Assembly (NCBI RefSeq): GCF_020889705.1
Contig: NZ_JACMYP010000025.1
Span: 1-51,673 of the forward strand
Direction: 5' to 3'
DNA from: Bradyrhizobium altum
GTDB taxonomy: Bacteria; Pseudomonadota; Alphaproteobacteria; Rhizobiales; Xanthobacteraceae
DNA length: 51,673 nucleotides
In this document: positions 26,607 through 34,948 of the stretch, piece after piece
Layout: each line of letters starts with the position of its first letter
Numbering within the stretch: the first letter of the stretch is position 1
The notes under the pieces: generated by a model
What the model saw: only the letters and a program-made list of their open reading frames with translations
Databases searched by the model: none
What the model was told of the DNA's origin: nothing
Made by a program: the position numbers and the translations under genes

Positions 26607-27494
26607 ATGCATAGACCACGTCAACATTTGAATATCCCTACAGAGATTGTTCGCACCGTCGTTGCGATTGCAGAGACGGGAAGTCTATCGAAGGCCGGCG
26701 AGCGTCTCGGCCTCAGTCAGCCGGCGATCAGTTCGCAGATCAAGCGACTGCAGAGCCTGGTCGGCGGCGCGCTCTTCATCAGAACGGCGAACGGCACCAC
26801 GACGACGGAGCTCGGCAAGGTCGCCGTGCAGCAGGCAAGGCGAATCCTTGAAGCGAACGACCAACTGCTTCGGCTCGGCGGCAATCACGAAGGACCGCAG
26901 CCGTTGCGGCTCGGAATAAGCACGATGCTCGCCGAGGAATTCCTCAAGCTCCACCCGACCGACGCGCTCGCCGACGTGCTGGTTCACGCCGACATGTCGC
27001 CGACCGTCATCAGAGGATTGATCGACGGCTACATCGACATCGCCTTCGTCTACAGCAACCCTTCGCTCGAGGCGGAAAACGAGGTGACGATCGCCGCCGA
27101 AGCCGAAGAGCGTTCGGTTTGGGTCCGGTCACGCGATTTTGTTCTGCGGCCGGGCGCCCCGATCCCGATCCTGGCGTGGCCGGGTGACGACTGGATGATC
27201 CGGACGCTCACCAAGCACAACATCTCGTACAAGATCGTGTTCAGGAGCCCGAACCACCAGCTGCGACTCGAAGCCGCACGGGCGGGATACGGCCTGACGG
27301 CGTGCCCCGAGCGGATCATGCCGTCCTCCCTCATTTCGGCGAAGGACTATTATCTGCCGGAGCTTCCGTTGCAGAAGCGCCTGCTGTGTGTTCGCCCGGG
27401 CCTCGAGGGAAGCCGCGCGACGGCGATGGTGCAGCGGTTGTCCAGCCTGTTCTTCAGCGGCGCGAAGCCGATGCGTCAGGTGAGCAACATGTAA
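26607..27494 (+). CDS. LysR-family transcription regulator
   Basis: A 295-residue LysR regulator with the N-terminal helix-turn-helix (SLSKAGERLGLSQPAISSQI, about residues 28-47) and a shortened, divergent periplasmic-binding-type effector domain (about 90-290) with SRDFVLRPGAPIPILAWPG and an AGYGLTACPE pocket segment. Closest in style to the LrhA/HexA subgroup that controls motility and surface structures. GGAGGG precedes the ATG. It is divergent from tadE/tadG, the usual arrangement for a LysR regulator and its target, so control of the Tad genes is a reasonable inference. Confidence 0.85.
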   Translation: MHRPRQHLNIPTEIVRTVVAIAETGSLSKAGERLGLSQPAISSQIKRLQSLVGGALFIRTANGTTTTELGKVAVQQARRILEANDQLLRLGGNHEGPQPLRLGISTMLAEEFLKLHPTDALADVLVHADMSPTVIRGLIDGYIDIAFVYSNPSLEAENEVTIAAEAEERSVWVRSRDFVLRPGAPIPILAWPGDDWMIRTLTKHNISYKIVFRSPNHQLRLEAARAGYGLTACPERIMPSSLISAKDYYLPELPLQKRLLCVRPGLEGSRATAMVQRLSSLFFSGAKPMRQVSNM

Positions 27495-27508
27495 TCCGGC
27501 GGCGCCGA

Positions 27509-27724
27509 TCAGTAGTGCGGTGGGCGCTCGTTGGCGGGGCCCGGCGCCTGGCGTTCCGCCTCCTGAAGCCGGTCGCGCAGCTCGGCGAGCTGGCGCGTCA
27601 GCGCGTCGATCTGCTTCCATTGTGCCGTGATGGTCTGGTTCAGCGTCTCGATGGCTTCATCCTGGTAGGTCAGGCGGACCTCCAGCGCATCGATCCGTTC
27701 GCTCAGCTTTGCCGCGTCATTCAT
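27509..27724 (-). CDS. slyX: SlyX family protein
   Basis: A 71-residue coiled-coil protein with heptad pattern from residue 6 to about 58 (LSERIDALEVRLTYQDEAIE then LNQTITAQWKQIDALTRQLA) and the characteristic PPHY C-terminus of SlyX. The function of SlyX is unknown. ATG 27724 overlaps the end of the trhO gene by 8 bp, so the two are translationally coupled. It converges on the LysR gene with 14 bp between stops. Confidence 0.87.
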   Translation of the reverse strand: MNDAAKLSERIDALEVRLTYQDEAIETLNQTITAQWKQIDALTRQLAELRDRLQEAERQAPGPANERPPHY

Positions 27725-28469
27725 GCACGGCGTCCTCGTGCCCACGTTCACGCAGGCCGTGGCCGAGCGCGACCCGTTCGTCGAACACAAAGCAGTCGCC
27801 GCGCCAGCGGCTGTCCTGCCGCGGCGTTTCCTCGAGATATTTCAGGATGCCGCCCTTGAGGTGATAGACCTCGCTGAAGCCTTGCGCGAGCAGATAGGCG
27901 CTCGCCTTCTCGCAGCGGATGCCGCCCGTGCAGAACATTGCAATCCTGCGGTGCTTCGCGGGATCGAGGTGCCGCGCGGCAAATTCCTTGAATTGTCCGA
28001 AGCTCGCGATCCTGGGATCGACCGCGCCTTCGAAACTGCCCATCGCGACCTCGAACGCGTTGCGGGTGTCGAGCACCATGATGTCAGGCGATGCGATGAG
28101 TTCGTTCCAGTCGCCGGCGTCGACATAGGTGCCGACCTGCCGCGTCGGATCGACCGTGGTATCGCCGAGCGTCACGATCTCCTTCTTCAGCCGCACCTTG
28201 AGCCGCTGGAACGGCATCTGCGTGGCTTCGGAGAATTTCAGCTCGAGATTGTCGAGGCGCCCGCCGAACAGCGGCCCGTGCCTAAGCTCCGCGACGAAAC
28301 CATCGATGGCTTCGTCGCTGCCGGCGATGGTGCCGTTGATGCCCTCATGTGCGAGCAGCACGCTGCCCTTGAGATCAAGCCCGGTACAGAGCGCGCGCAG
28401 CGGCTCGCGCAATGCGCGGAAGTCGGGCAGCGCGGCGAACTGGTAGAAGGCGGCGACCTTGCGGGGCAT
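27717..28469 (-). CDS. trhO: tRNA uridine(34) hydroxylase (rhodanese family)
   Basis: A 250-residue TrhO (UPF0176/YceA) protein that makes 5-hydroxyuridine at the wobble position of certain tRNAs using O2. The N-terminal ferredoxin-like part (LLAHEGINGTIAGS) is followed by a rhodanese domain with active-site Cys180 in FCTGGIRCEKA; the second conserved cysteine is Cys186. Length and both signatures match the family. It overlaps slyX downstream. The 172 bp upstream to the divergent ggt gene hold the palindrome at 28521. Confidence 0.9.
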   Translation of the reverse strand: MPRKVAAFYQFAALPDFRALREPLRALCTGLDLKGSVLLAHEGINGTIAGSDEAIDGFVAELRHGPLFGGRLDNLELKFSEATQMPFQRLKVRLKKEIVTLGDTTVDPTRQVGTYVDAGDWNELIASPDIMVLDTRNAFEVAMGSFEGAVDPRIASFGQFKEFAARHLDPAKHRRIAMFCTGGIRCEKASAYLLAQGFSEVYHLKGGILKYLEETPRQDSRWRGDCFVFDERVALGHGLRERGHEDAVHE

Positions 28470-28520
28470 GGCCGGGGTTTATCAGGCCAGCCAGATCGGC
28501 GAAACCCCGCAAAGCCATGC

Positions 28521-28534
28521 ATTATCGGGATAAT
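28521..28534. promoter_or_regulatory. Palindrome in the trhO-ggt divergent region
   Basis: ATTATC-GG-GATAAT is a perfect palindrome. It is flanked by two copies of CCATGCATT about 33 bp apart (around 28515 and 28548). It lies between divergent starts at 28469 and 28642 and may be a shared operator; no regulator is adjacent. Confidence 0.3.
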
Positions 28535-28641
28535 TCCTCTGGCATACCATGCATTGCCCTGCCGGGGACGAATGTGCCATGTACTCCGCATCCACCCGCC
28601 GCAGCAGCATCAGACCATCACGATCAAGCGAGCTCTCCGTT

Positions 28642-30228
28642 ATGAGGAATTTCCACTTCGCCGGCCGTTCCACGGTCCACGCCCAGAACGCGATGGTTGC
28701 AACGTCGCATCCGGAAGCGGCGCTGGTGGCCATCGACGTGATGCGCGCGGGCGGCACCGCCGCCGACGCTGCGGTTGCGGCCTGTGCGCTGCTCGGCGTC
28801 ATCGAGCCGCAATCGACCGGCATCGGCGGCGACTGCTTTGCGCTGATCCAGCCGAAGGGCGAGGGCAAGATCACGGCCTATAATGGCAGCGGCCGGGCGC
28901 CGATGGCGGCCACCGCCGAGTGGTATCTCGAACGCAAGATCCATTCGGTGCCGCTGACCTCGGCGCATGCCGTCAGCATTCCCGGTGCGATCGACGCCTG
29001 GGACGTGATCCTCAGGGATCACGGCAAGTTCGGCTTCGACCGGCTGCTACAGCCCGCGATCAAGGCCGCCGAAGAGGGCTATGTCGTCGCTCCGCGCATC
29101 GCCTTCGACTGGAAGAACGGTTTTGAGAAGCTGAAGAACGGCACCAACACCGAGCGCTATCTGCTGCCACACGGCAAGCCTGCGGTCGCCGGCGACGTGA
29201 TTCGCCAGCCCGAACTCGGCAAGACGCTGCGCGCGATCGCGCAAAAAGGTCGCGACGCCTTCTATAGCGGCGAGATCGCCGCCGACATGGTCGACACGCT
29301 GCGCGGTATCGGCGGCCTGCACACGCTGGAGGACTTTGCGGCGCACTCGACCGAGACGACCTCGCCGATCGGCACGATGTACAAGGGCTATGACGTCTGG
29401 CAGTGCCCGCCGAACGGCCCCGGCATCACCATGCTGGTGATGCTCAACATCCTGTCGCGCTTCGACCTGACCAAGTTCAAGCCGCTCAGCATCGAGCGCT
29501 TCCACCTCGAGGCCGAGGCGGCGCGCATCGCCTACATGATGCGCGAGCAGTATATCGGCGATCCCCAGCACGCCCATGTCGATGTCGCCGGTATCCTCTC
29601 CAAGGAGTTCGCCGACGAGCACATCAGGAACATCCGGATGGACCAGCTGCTCGAATTGCCGAACGTGGCGCCGCCGATGAATCCCTCGACCGTCTACATC
29701 ACGGTGGTCGACAAGGACCGCAACGTCTGCTCCTTCATCAACTCGATCGCGCATTCGTTCGGCTCGGCGATCGTCTCCAACAAGACCGGCGTCCTGCTGC
29801 AGAACCGCGCCGGCGGCTTCCGCATCCAGCCCGGCCATCCGAACTGCATCGCGCCGGGCAAGCGTCCGCTGCACACCATCATCCCGGCGCTGGCCACCAG
29901 GAACGGCCGCGCGGTGATGCCGTATGGCGTGATGGGCGGGCAGTACCAGCCGGTCGGCCAGACCCACGTTCTGACCAACATGCTCGACTATGGCTGCGAC
30001 CTTCAGGAGGCGATCGACATGCCGCGCGGCCTGCATTACGAGGGCGTCTACCAGCTTGAGGACAGCGTGCCGGCGGAGATCGTTGAAGGCCTGAAGAAGA
30101 TCGGCCACAAGACCACCAGCGTGGTCGCGCCGCTCGGCGGCGGCCAAGGCATCTGGATCGATTGGGACAAGGGCACGCTGACCGGCGGCTCCGATCCGCG
30201 CAAGGACGGCTGCGCGCTGGGCTACTGA
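28642..30228 (+). CDS. ggt: Gamma-glutamyltransferase family protein
   Basis: A 528-residue Ntn-hydrolase that would be cleaved into two chains. The nucleophile is probably Thr350 in NPSTVYITVVDKDRN; the canonical TTHxSVVD motif reads TVYITVVD here, so the residue after the nucleophile is changed and the substrate may not be glutathione. The N-terminal block (GGTAADAAVAACALLGVIEP, STGIGGDCF) is typical. No signal peptide is apparent from ATG 28642, which suggests a cytosolic member, as seen for 'GGT-like' amidohydrolases. Upstream ATGs at 28549 and 28579 are weaker choices. It is followed by a broken FAD oxidoreductase gene. Confidence 0.83.
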   Translation: MRNFHFAGRSTVHAQNAMVATSHPEAALVAIDVMRAGGTAADAAVAACALLGVIEPQSTGIGGDCFALIQPKGEGKITAYNGSGRAPMAATAEWYLERKIHSVPLTSAHAVSIPGAIDAWDVILRDHGKFGFDRLLQPAIKAAEEGYVVAPRIAFDWKNGFEKLKNGTNTERYLLPHGKPAVAGDVIRQPELGKTLRAIAQKGRDAFYSGEIAADMVDTLRGIGGLHTLEDFAAHSTETTSPIGTMYKGYDVWQCPPNGPGITMLVMLNILSRFDLTKFKPLSIERFHLEAEAARIAYMMREQYIGDPQHAHVDVAGILSKEFADEHIRNIRMDQLLELPNVAPPMNPSTVYITVVDKDRNVCSFINSIAHSFGSAIVSNKTGVLLQNRAGGFRIQPGHPNCIAPGKRPLHTIIPALATRNGRAVMPYGVMGGQYQPVGQTHVLTNMLDYGCDLQEAIDMPRGLHYEGVYQLEDSVPAEIVEGLKKIGHKTTSVVAPLGGGQGIWIDWDKGTLTGGSDPRKDGCALGY

Positions 30229-30357
30229 TGTCGCAGGCAGCAGGGCCGGATATGCGTTGAGGAACAAGCTGTTCTCGCAGGGATTGGTGCTGGGAGCCCT
30301 TTCCCCGCGAGGCCCGCCATCAGCTCCCTCGATTCAGATGATACTGACCAGGCCGAT

Positions 30358-31565
30358 TTGCGCGGCGGCATCTCGCCATGGTTTGTCGCCGCAACGCCAC
30401 CACCGTATCCCACACTGTCGGAAAATCTCGGCTGCGATGCGCTTATCGTTGGCGCCGGCATCACCGGCTCGCTGGTCGCCGAGCGCCTGACCCGTCAGGG
30501 GCTGGACGTCGTCATTGTTGATCGAGAGCGCCCGGCCGGGGCAGCACGGCAGCCAGCACCGCGATGTTGTTGTGGGAGATCGACCGTCCGCTTGTCGAAC
30601 TGACCGCGATGTATGGTTTCGATCGGGCTGCGCGTACCTATCAGGCCAGCCTCGATGCCGTGACCGGTCTGATCTCGCTGGTTCGTGAGCACAAGCTGCC
30701 CGGAGAGATCAGAAAGAAGCGCTCGCTCTATCTGGCTGCCGGCAGCTCCGTAACCGAGTTACTCGATGAGCATCGGCTCCGCCGCCGCGCCGGCCTGCCC
30801 GGCGACTTCCTCGATCATGGACAATTGCTCGAGAGCTACCGTATAGCGCGCGCAGGCGCGATCGTCTCGCCCGGCGCGGCGGATGCGGATCCGCTCCAAC
30901 TTGCCCGCGGGCTGCTCCACCTCGCACTCGCGCGCGGTGCGCGGCAGTTCGATGCGGAGGCCATAGCCTTCGATCCGGCGGGCGAAGCGGTGACCGTGGG
31001 ATTCGAGAACGGTCGCGAAATTGCCGCAAAAGCCGTCGTGCTGGCGACCGGCTATGTGATGCCGGATATCGTTCGGTCTACGATCCAGACCGTGTCCTCG
31101 AGCTGGGCGATTGCGACCACGCCGCAGCCGCAGAAGATCTGGAAGGACGGCGCGCTGATCTGGGAGAACGCCAAGGATTATCTTTACGCCCGGACGACGC
31201 CGGCGGGCCGCATCATCATCGGTGGCGAGGATAGCGATGAGATCATCGCGCCTGATGCCCGCGACCGCTTGATCCCGGAGAAGGCGCGACGGCTCGTGCA
31301 GCGTCTCGCCGCGCTCTGGCCGTTCGCCGCAACGGAGATCGAATACCGCTGGGCCGGCACGTTCGATACCACCAGCGACGGGCTGCCGCTGATCGGTCCC
31401 GTCCCCGGCGCAAGGGGCGTCTATGCCGCGTATGGCTATGGCGGCAACGGCATCACCTTTTCCTATCTGGCGGCGCAACTGATCGGCGATCTCATCGCAG
31501 GCGGCAGTTCGCCGTTGCTCGACGATTTTGCGCTGGACCGCGATGACGGCATGGCCGGTCACTGA
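30358..31565 (+). pseudogene. DAO-type FAD oxidoreductase broken by a frameshift
   Basis: The first frame encodes LRGGISPWFVAA...CDALIVGAGITGSLVAERL and VVIVDRERPA, a D-amino-acid-oxidase-type FAD fold. The frame then goes wrong near 30531-30538 and the family sequence resumes one frame over as RGSTAASTAMLLWEIDRPLV, running to the stop at 31565 with the expected C-terminal FAD motif (YAAYGYGGNGITFSYLAAQL). One extra G in CCCGGCC would rejoin them. The substrate is unknown; relatives oxidise amino acids or amines. No ATG starts the first frame (TTG 30358 is the only candidate), a second sign of damage. Confidence 0.75.
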
Positions 31566-31629
31566 AAAAGCGGCTAGGGATTTCGCCCGCGCTGGGCTAG
31601 AGACGGCCGTCCTTCACGAGAGGTGCAAG

Positions 31630-32088
31630 ATGCGATCTTCCCGACGCACGATCATCACGACTGCGTTCGCCGGACTTGCGGCGGCAGTCTCCACGTCCGT
31701 TGCCGGCAGGACGGCAATGGCCCAAACCGCAGGAAAGCCCATGACCACAGCTTCAGGCCTTCAGATCATCGACAGCAAGGTCGGCACCGGCGCCTCGCCG
31801 AAGACCGGCCAGACCTGCGTCATGCACTATACCGGCTGGCTCTACGAAAACGGCCAGAAGGGCAAGAAATTCGACTCCTCCGTCGACCGCAACGAGCCGT
31901 TCGAGTTTCCGATCGGCCAGGGCCACGTGATCAAGGGCTGGGACGAGGGTGTCGCCACCATGAAGGTCGGAGGCAAGCGCACGCTGGTCATCCCGCCGAA
32001 CCTCGGCTATGGCGCGCGCGGCGCCGGTGGGGCGATCCCGCCGAATGCAACGCTGATGTTCGACGTCGAACTGCTTGGCGTAAAATAA
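31630..32088 (+). CDS. Exported FKBP-type peptidyl-prolyl isomerase
   Basis: A 152-residue protein: signal sequence with a twin arginine ([20 protein letters not shown]) and probable cleavage near AMAQ (about residue 31), then one FKBP domain. Family core residues are present: [37 protein letters not shown], and [23 protein letters not shown]. It would help fold proteins in the periplasm. ATG 31630 is chosen over an upstream ATG at 31528 because the signal sequence starts here. It may be in a unit with the next gene, 45 bp downstream. Confidence 0.9.
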   Translation: MRSSRRTIITTAFAGLAAAVSTSVAGRTAMAQTAGKPMTTASGLQIIDSKVGTGASPKTGQTCVMHYTGWLYENGQKGKKFDSSVDRNEPFEFPIGQGHVIKGWDEGVATMKVGGKRTLVIPPNLGYGARGAGGAIPPNATLMFDVELLGVK

Positions 32089-32133
32089 CCGGATGGCCGT
32101 CAAGTAACCGGCCCACCACAAGAGGGCGCAGCG

Positions 32134-33123
32134 ATGAAGATCTCGATCCTCGACGATTATTTCGACACGCTGCGCACCCTCGATTGCTTCCGCAAGCTCG
32201 ACGGCTACGACGTCACGATCTGGAACGATCATGTCCAGGACGTCGATGCGCTCGCCGAACGGCTGCGCGACACCGACGCGCTGGTGCTGATCCGCGAACG
32301 CACCCAGATCCGCACCCCGCTGCTCGAACGGCTGCCGAAGTTGAAGCTGATCAGCCAGCGCAGTGTCTATCCGCACATCGACATCGACACCTGCACGCGG
32401 CTCGGCATCATCGTGTCGTCGGACCAGCATGCCGATACGCCGTCCTATGCCACTGCCGAGTTCACCTGGGGCCTGATCCTCGCCGCGATGCGCGCGATCC
32501 CGCAACAGATGGCGGCGCTGAAGGCTGGCAAATGGCAGATCGGCGTCGGCCATACGTTGCGCGGCAAGACGCTCGGCATCTACGGCTATGGGCGCATCGG
32601 CGCGGTGGTCGCGGGCTATGGCAGGGCGTTCGGCATGAACGTGCTGGTCTGGGCACGCGAGCCGGCGCTGGCCAAGGCGCGCGCCGATGGCTACGAGACC
32701 GCCGCCAGCAAGGCCGATTTCTTTGCCCGCTGCGACGTGCTGTCGCTCCATATGCGGCTGGTCGACGCAACGCGCGGCATCGTCAAGGCGGAAGACCTCG
32801 CGCGAATGAAAGACACCGCGCTGATTGTCAACACCAGCCGCGCGCCGCTGATCGAGCCGGGCGCACTGGTCAACGCGCTGCGCGCCGGCCGGCCCGGAAT
32901 GGCCGCGGTCGATGTCTACGAGAAGGAGCCGCTGCGCGACACCGCCGACCCACTGTTCAACATGGACAATGTGGTCTGCACGCCGCATCTCGGCTACGTC
33001 TCGCGCGACGAATACGAGATCCAGTTCACCGATATCTTCGATCAGATATTGGCCTACGCCGCCGGTACGCCGACGAATGTGGTCAATCCGGATGTGCTCG
33101 CACATTCGCGGCCGCGTGGCTGA
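32134..33123 (+). CDS. D-2-hydroxyacid dehydrogenase family protein
   Basis: A 329-residue NAD(P)-dependent dehydrogenase of the D-isomer 2-hydroxyacid family (phosphoglycerate dehydrogenase-like). The Rossmann motif [16 protein letters not shown] is near 150-165. The catalytic Arg is in NTSRAPLIE, the Glu in VDVYEKEPL and the His in TPHLGYVS. It lacks the C-terminal ACT domain of SerA, so a general 2-keto acid reductase role is more likely than serine synthesis. GAGGG precedes the ATG. A bidirectional terminator-like hairpin follows. Confidence 0.88.
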   Translation: MKISILDDYFDTLRTLDCFRKLDGYDVTIWNDHVQDVDALAERLRDTDALVLIRERTQIRTPLLERLPKLKLISQRSVYPHIDIDTCTRLGIIVSSDQHADTPSYATAEFTWGLILAAMRAIPQQMAALKAGKWQIGVGHTLRGKTLGIYGYGRIGAVVAGYGRAFGMNVLVWAREPALAKARADGYETAASKADFFARCDVLSLHMRLVDATRGIVKAEDLARMKDTALIVNTSRAPLIEPGALVNALRAGRPGMAAVDVYEKEPLRDTADPLFNMDNVVCTPHLGYVSRDEYEIQFTDIFDQILAYAAGTPTNVVNPDVLAHSRPRG

Positions 33124-33137
33124 TTGATCGCGGCATG

Positions 33138-33170
33138 AAAAGGACCAGCCGAATGGGCCGGTCCTTCTCA
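33138..33170. terminator. Bidirectional terminator-like hairpin
   Basis: AAGGACC (33140-33146) pairs with GGTCCTT (33160-33166), with an inner GCC/GGC extension, flanked by short A and T runs. It lies between the convergent dehydrogenase and CsbD genes. Confidence 0.65.
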
Positions 33171-33189
33171 AAAGCTGATCGCCGGCAAA

Positions 33190-33405
33190 TCAGAGCTTCT
33201 TGTTCGCTGCGGCCGCGGCCCTGTTCACGGCATCCTTTGTGATCTCCTTGGCGTCGCCGAGCGCCTTCTGGCCCTTGCCCTTAGCTTCCTGGATCGCGCC
33301 TTCGCCCTGCATCTGATCGGATCCGGTGGCCTCGCCGATCTTCTGCTTGGCCTTGCCCATCGCCTCGTTGGCGGTACCCTTGATCTTGTCGGTGGTGCTA
33401 CCCAT
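33190..33405 (-). CDS. CsbD family stress protein
   Basis: A 71-residue hydrophilic protein rich in Lys, Ala, Gly and Glu with the CsbD pattern ([20 protein letters not shown], then [20 protein letters not shown]). CsbD proteins are small general-stress proteins of unknown mechanism. GGAGGA lies 9 bp upstream of ATG 33405, confirming this start; the same frame is open far upstream but that part is a shadow of the cupin gene. Convergent with the dehydrogenase, divergent from the cupin. Confidence 0.88.
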   Translation of the reverse strand: MGSTTDKIKGTANEAMGKAKQKIGEATGSDQMQGEGAIQEAKGKGQKALGDAKEITKDAVNRAAAAANKKL

Positions 33406-33546
33406 TGGCCTGTTCCTCCAAATGCTTTGAAACTTCGCAGGGGCAACGCGCGGCGGCGCCGGAACGTTCCGATTTTCCGCTCGCCTGCGCGGCTGCTTTT
33501 CGGTAGCGTTCCACGCACGAAAACTTGACCAACGAAAGCAAGAACG

Positions 33547-34071
33547 ATGAGCGGTTCCCACGATCACACCCATTCGCACGACCACGATCATCACCATCAC
33601 GACGACGAGCGCTGGAAGCACGACGGCGTCCGGGTGATTCCGGGTAACCAGCTCGATCCGAATGTGCCGTCGACCGCCGGCATGGACCGCAAGGCCGCGA
33701 TCAACTTCGCCCGGGTCGGCGCGCAGAAATTGTGGGCCGGCACCGTCAGCATCAAGCCGGACGCGAAGACCGGCGCGCATCATCACGGCCATCTCGAAAG
33801 CATCATCTATGTCGTGAAGGGCAAGGCGCGGATGCGCTGGGGCGAGAAGCTGCAATTCACCGCCGAAGCCGGTCCCGGCGATTTCATCTTCGTGCCGCCC
33901 TACGTGCCGCATCAGGAGATCAACGCCAGTCCCGACGAGGTGCTGGAATGCGTGCTGGTGCGTTCCGACGGCGAGGCGGTCGCGATCAATCTCGACATCG
34001 AACCGGTGGAGAAGCCGGAGAACGTGCTGTGGGTCGATCCGGTGCACCGGCATCCCGACGAGAAGAAATAA
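33547..34071 (+). CDS. Cupin protein with a histidine-rich N-terminal tail
   Basis: A 174-residue single-domain cupin. Cupin motif 1 is visible as [17 protein letters not shown] (His-x-His...Glu ligands) and motif 2 as [17 protein letters not shown] with the final His ligand, so a metal site is likely. The first 21 residues are unusual: [20 protein letters not shown], about half histidine, like metal-chaperone or zinc-storage tails. Function is unknown; dioxygenase or sugar-binding roles are both possible. A perfect hairpin follows the stop. The next gene, a crotonase, begins 54 bp after the stop. Confidence 0.83.
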   Translation: MSGSHDHTHSHDHDHHHHDDERWKHDGVRVIPGNQLDPNVPSTAGMDRKAAINFARVGAQKLWAGTVSIKPDAKTGAHHHGHLESIIYVVKGKARMRWGEKLQFTAEAGPGDFIFVPPYVPHQEINASPDEVLECVLVRSDGEAVAINLDIEPVEKPENVLWVDPVHRHPDEKK

Positions 34072-34092
34072 CGTCGCGGCGCAGCCGCGACG
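34072..34092. other. Perfect 9-bp hairpin after the cupin stop
   Basis: CGTCGCGGC-GCA-GCCGCGACG starts directly after the cupin stop codon. No T run follows, so it is not a classic terminator; it may protect the cupin mRNA end or weaken read-through into the crotonase gene. Confidence 0.6.
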
Positions 34093-34125
34093 AAAGACAA
34101 TAACAATAAAAGCAGGGAGGCCAGC

Positions 34126-34863
34126 ATGACGCTCGTTCGTTACGAGAGCGCCGACTACGTCGCGACCATCACGATGGCACGCAGCGAGAAGCACAACGCG
34201 CTCAACAACGCGTTGTGTACCGAGCTGCGTGACGCCTGGCTGCGGTTTCGGGACAGCGACGATCGTGTCGCAGTGCTGGCTTCGGCGGAGGAAAAGTATT
34301 TCTCAGTCGGCGCCGACGTTGGTGATCTCCCCGCCAACATGTGGCACGCCGTGCCTGGCCTCGGCGTCGAGCTGGACAAGCCGGTGATTGCCGCGACATC
34401 CGGCTGGGTCGTGGGTGGCGCCTTCGTGCTGGTCCAGATGGCCGATCTGTGTGTGGCGTCGGAGACGACGCGCTTCATCTACCCCGAGGGAAGGATCGGC
34501 ACCACCGCGGGCGGCGTCTCATCGGTGATGGCGCGGATGCCGCACAAGATCGCGATGGAGTTTCTGCTGGTCGGCGACGAGATGTCGGCGGAACGCGCCT
34601 TCCAGATCGGTTTCGTCAACAAGGTCGCGCCGAAAGGTCAGCACCTCGCGCTGGCGCAGGAGATGGCTGCGAAGATCGCCGGCAATGCACCGCTGGTGGT
34701 CCGCGCGCTGAAGAAGCTCGCCCGCGAGGCGATGCCGAAGGGACCTCTTGAAACAGTCGCCGACGCGCGGCGGTTGCTCGATGAGGTCAGGGACAGCGAG
34801 GATCTCAAGGAGGGCGTGAAGGCCTTCGCCGAGAAGCGGAGGCCGAAGTTTACGGGAAAGTAG
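34126..34863 (+). CDS. Enoyl-CoA hydratase/isomerase family protein
   Basis: A 245-residue crotonase-fold protein. The N-terminal motif [16 protein letters not shown] and the oxyanion-hole segment [10 protein letters not shown] are present. In the region of the first catalytic glutamate the sequence reads [20 protein letters not shown], with no Glu where hydratases have it; the second position ([12 protein letters not shown]) retains Glu. A loss of the first glutamate argues against simple hydratase activity and for isomerase, hydrolase or decarboxylase-type chemistry. GGGAGG precedes ATG 34126. It lies 54 bp downstream of the cupin gene and converges on the amidohydrolase gene. Confidence 0.82.
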   Translation: MTLVRYESADYVATITMARSEKHNALNNALCTELRDAWLRFRDSDDRVAVLASAEEKYFSVGADVGDLPANMWHAVPGLGVELDKPVIAATSGWVVGGAFVLVQMADLCVASETTRFIYPEGRIGTTAGGVSSVMARMPHKIAMEFLLVGDEMSAERAFQIGFVNKVAPKGQHLALAQEMAAKIAGNAPLVVRALKKLAREAMPKGPLETVADARRLLDEVRDSEDLKEGVKAFAEKRRPKFTGK

Positions 34864-34887
34864 GGCGAGAGGGCGCTCTCGCTGTTT

Positions 34888-34937
34888 CGTCATTCCGGGG
34901 CTCGTGAAGCGACGCTGCGCGTCGCCCCGGAATGACG
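34888..34937. repeat. Palindromic repeat between convergent genes
   Basis: CGTCATTCCGGGGC (34888-34901) is the perfect mirror of GCCCCGGAATGACG (34924-34937), with an inner hairpin GCGACG/CGTCGC. It fills the gap between the convergent crotonase and amidohydrolase genes and may act as a bidirectional terminator. The CATTCCGGGG element is very common between genes in Bradyrhizobium. Confidence 0.8.
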
Positions 34938-34948
34938 GGGAGTGAGAG

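Noticed and set aside
34909..34925. Small GC-rich hairpin as an RNA gene or tRNA fragment
   Set aside because: It is the inner part of a larger palindromic repeat between convergent genes and has no tRNA features.
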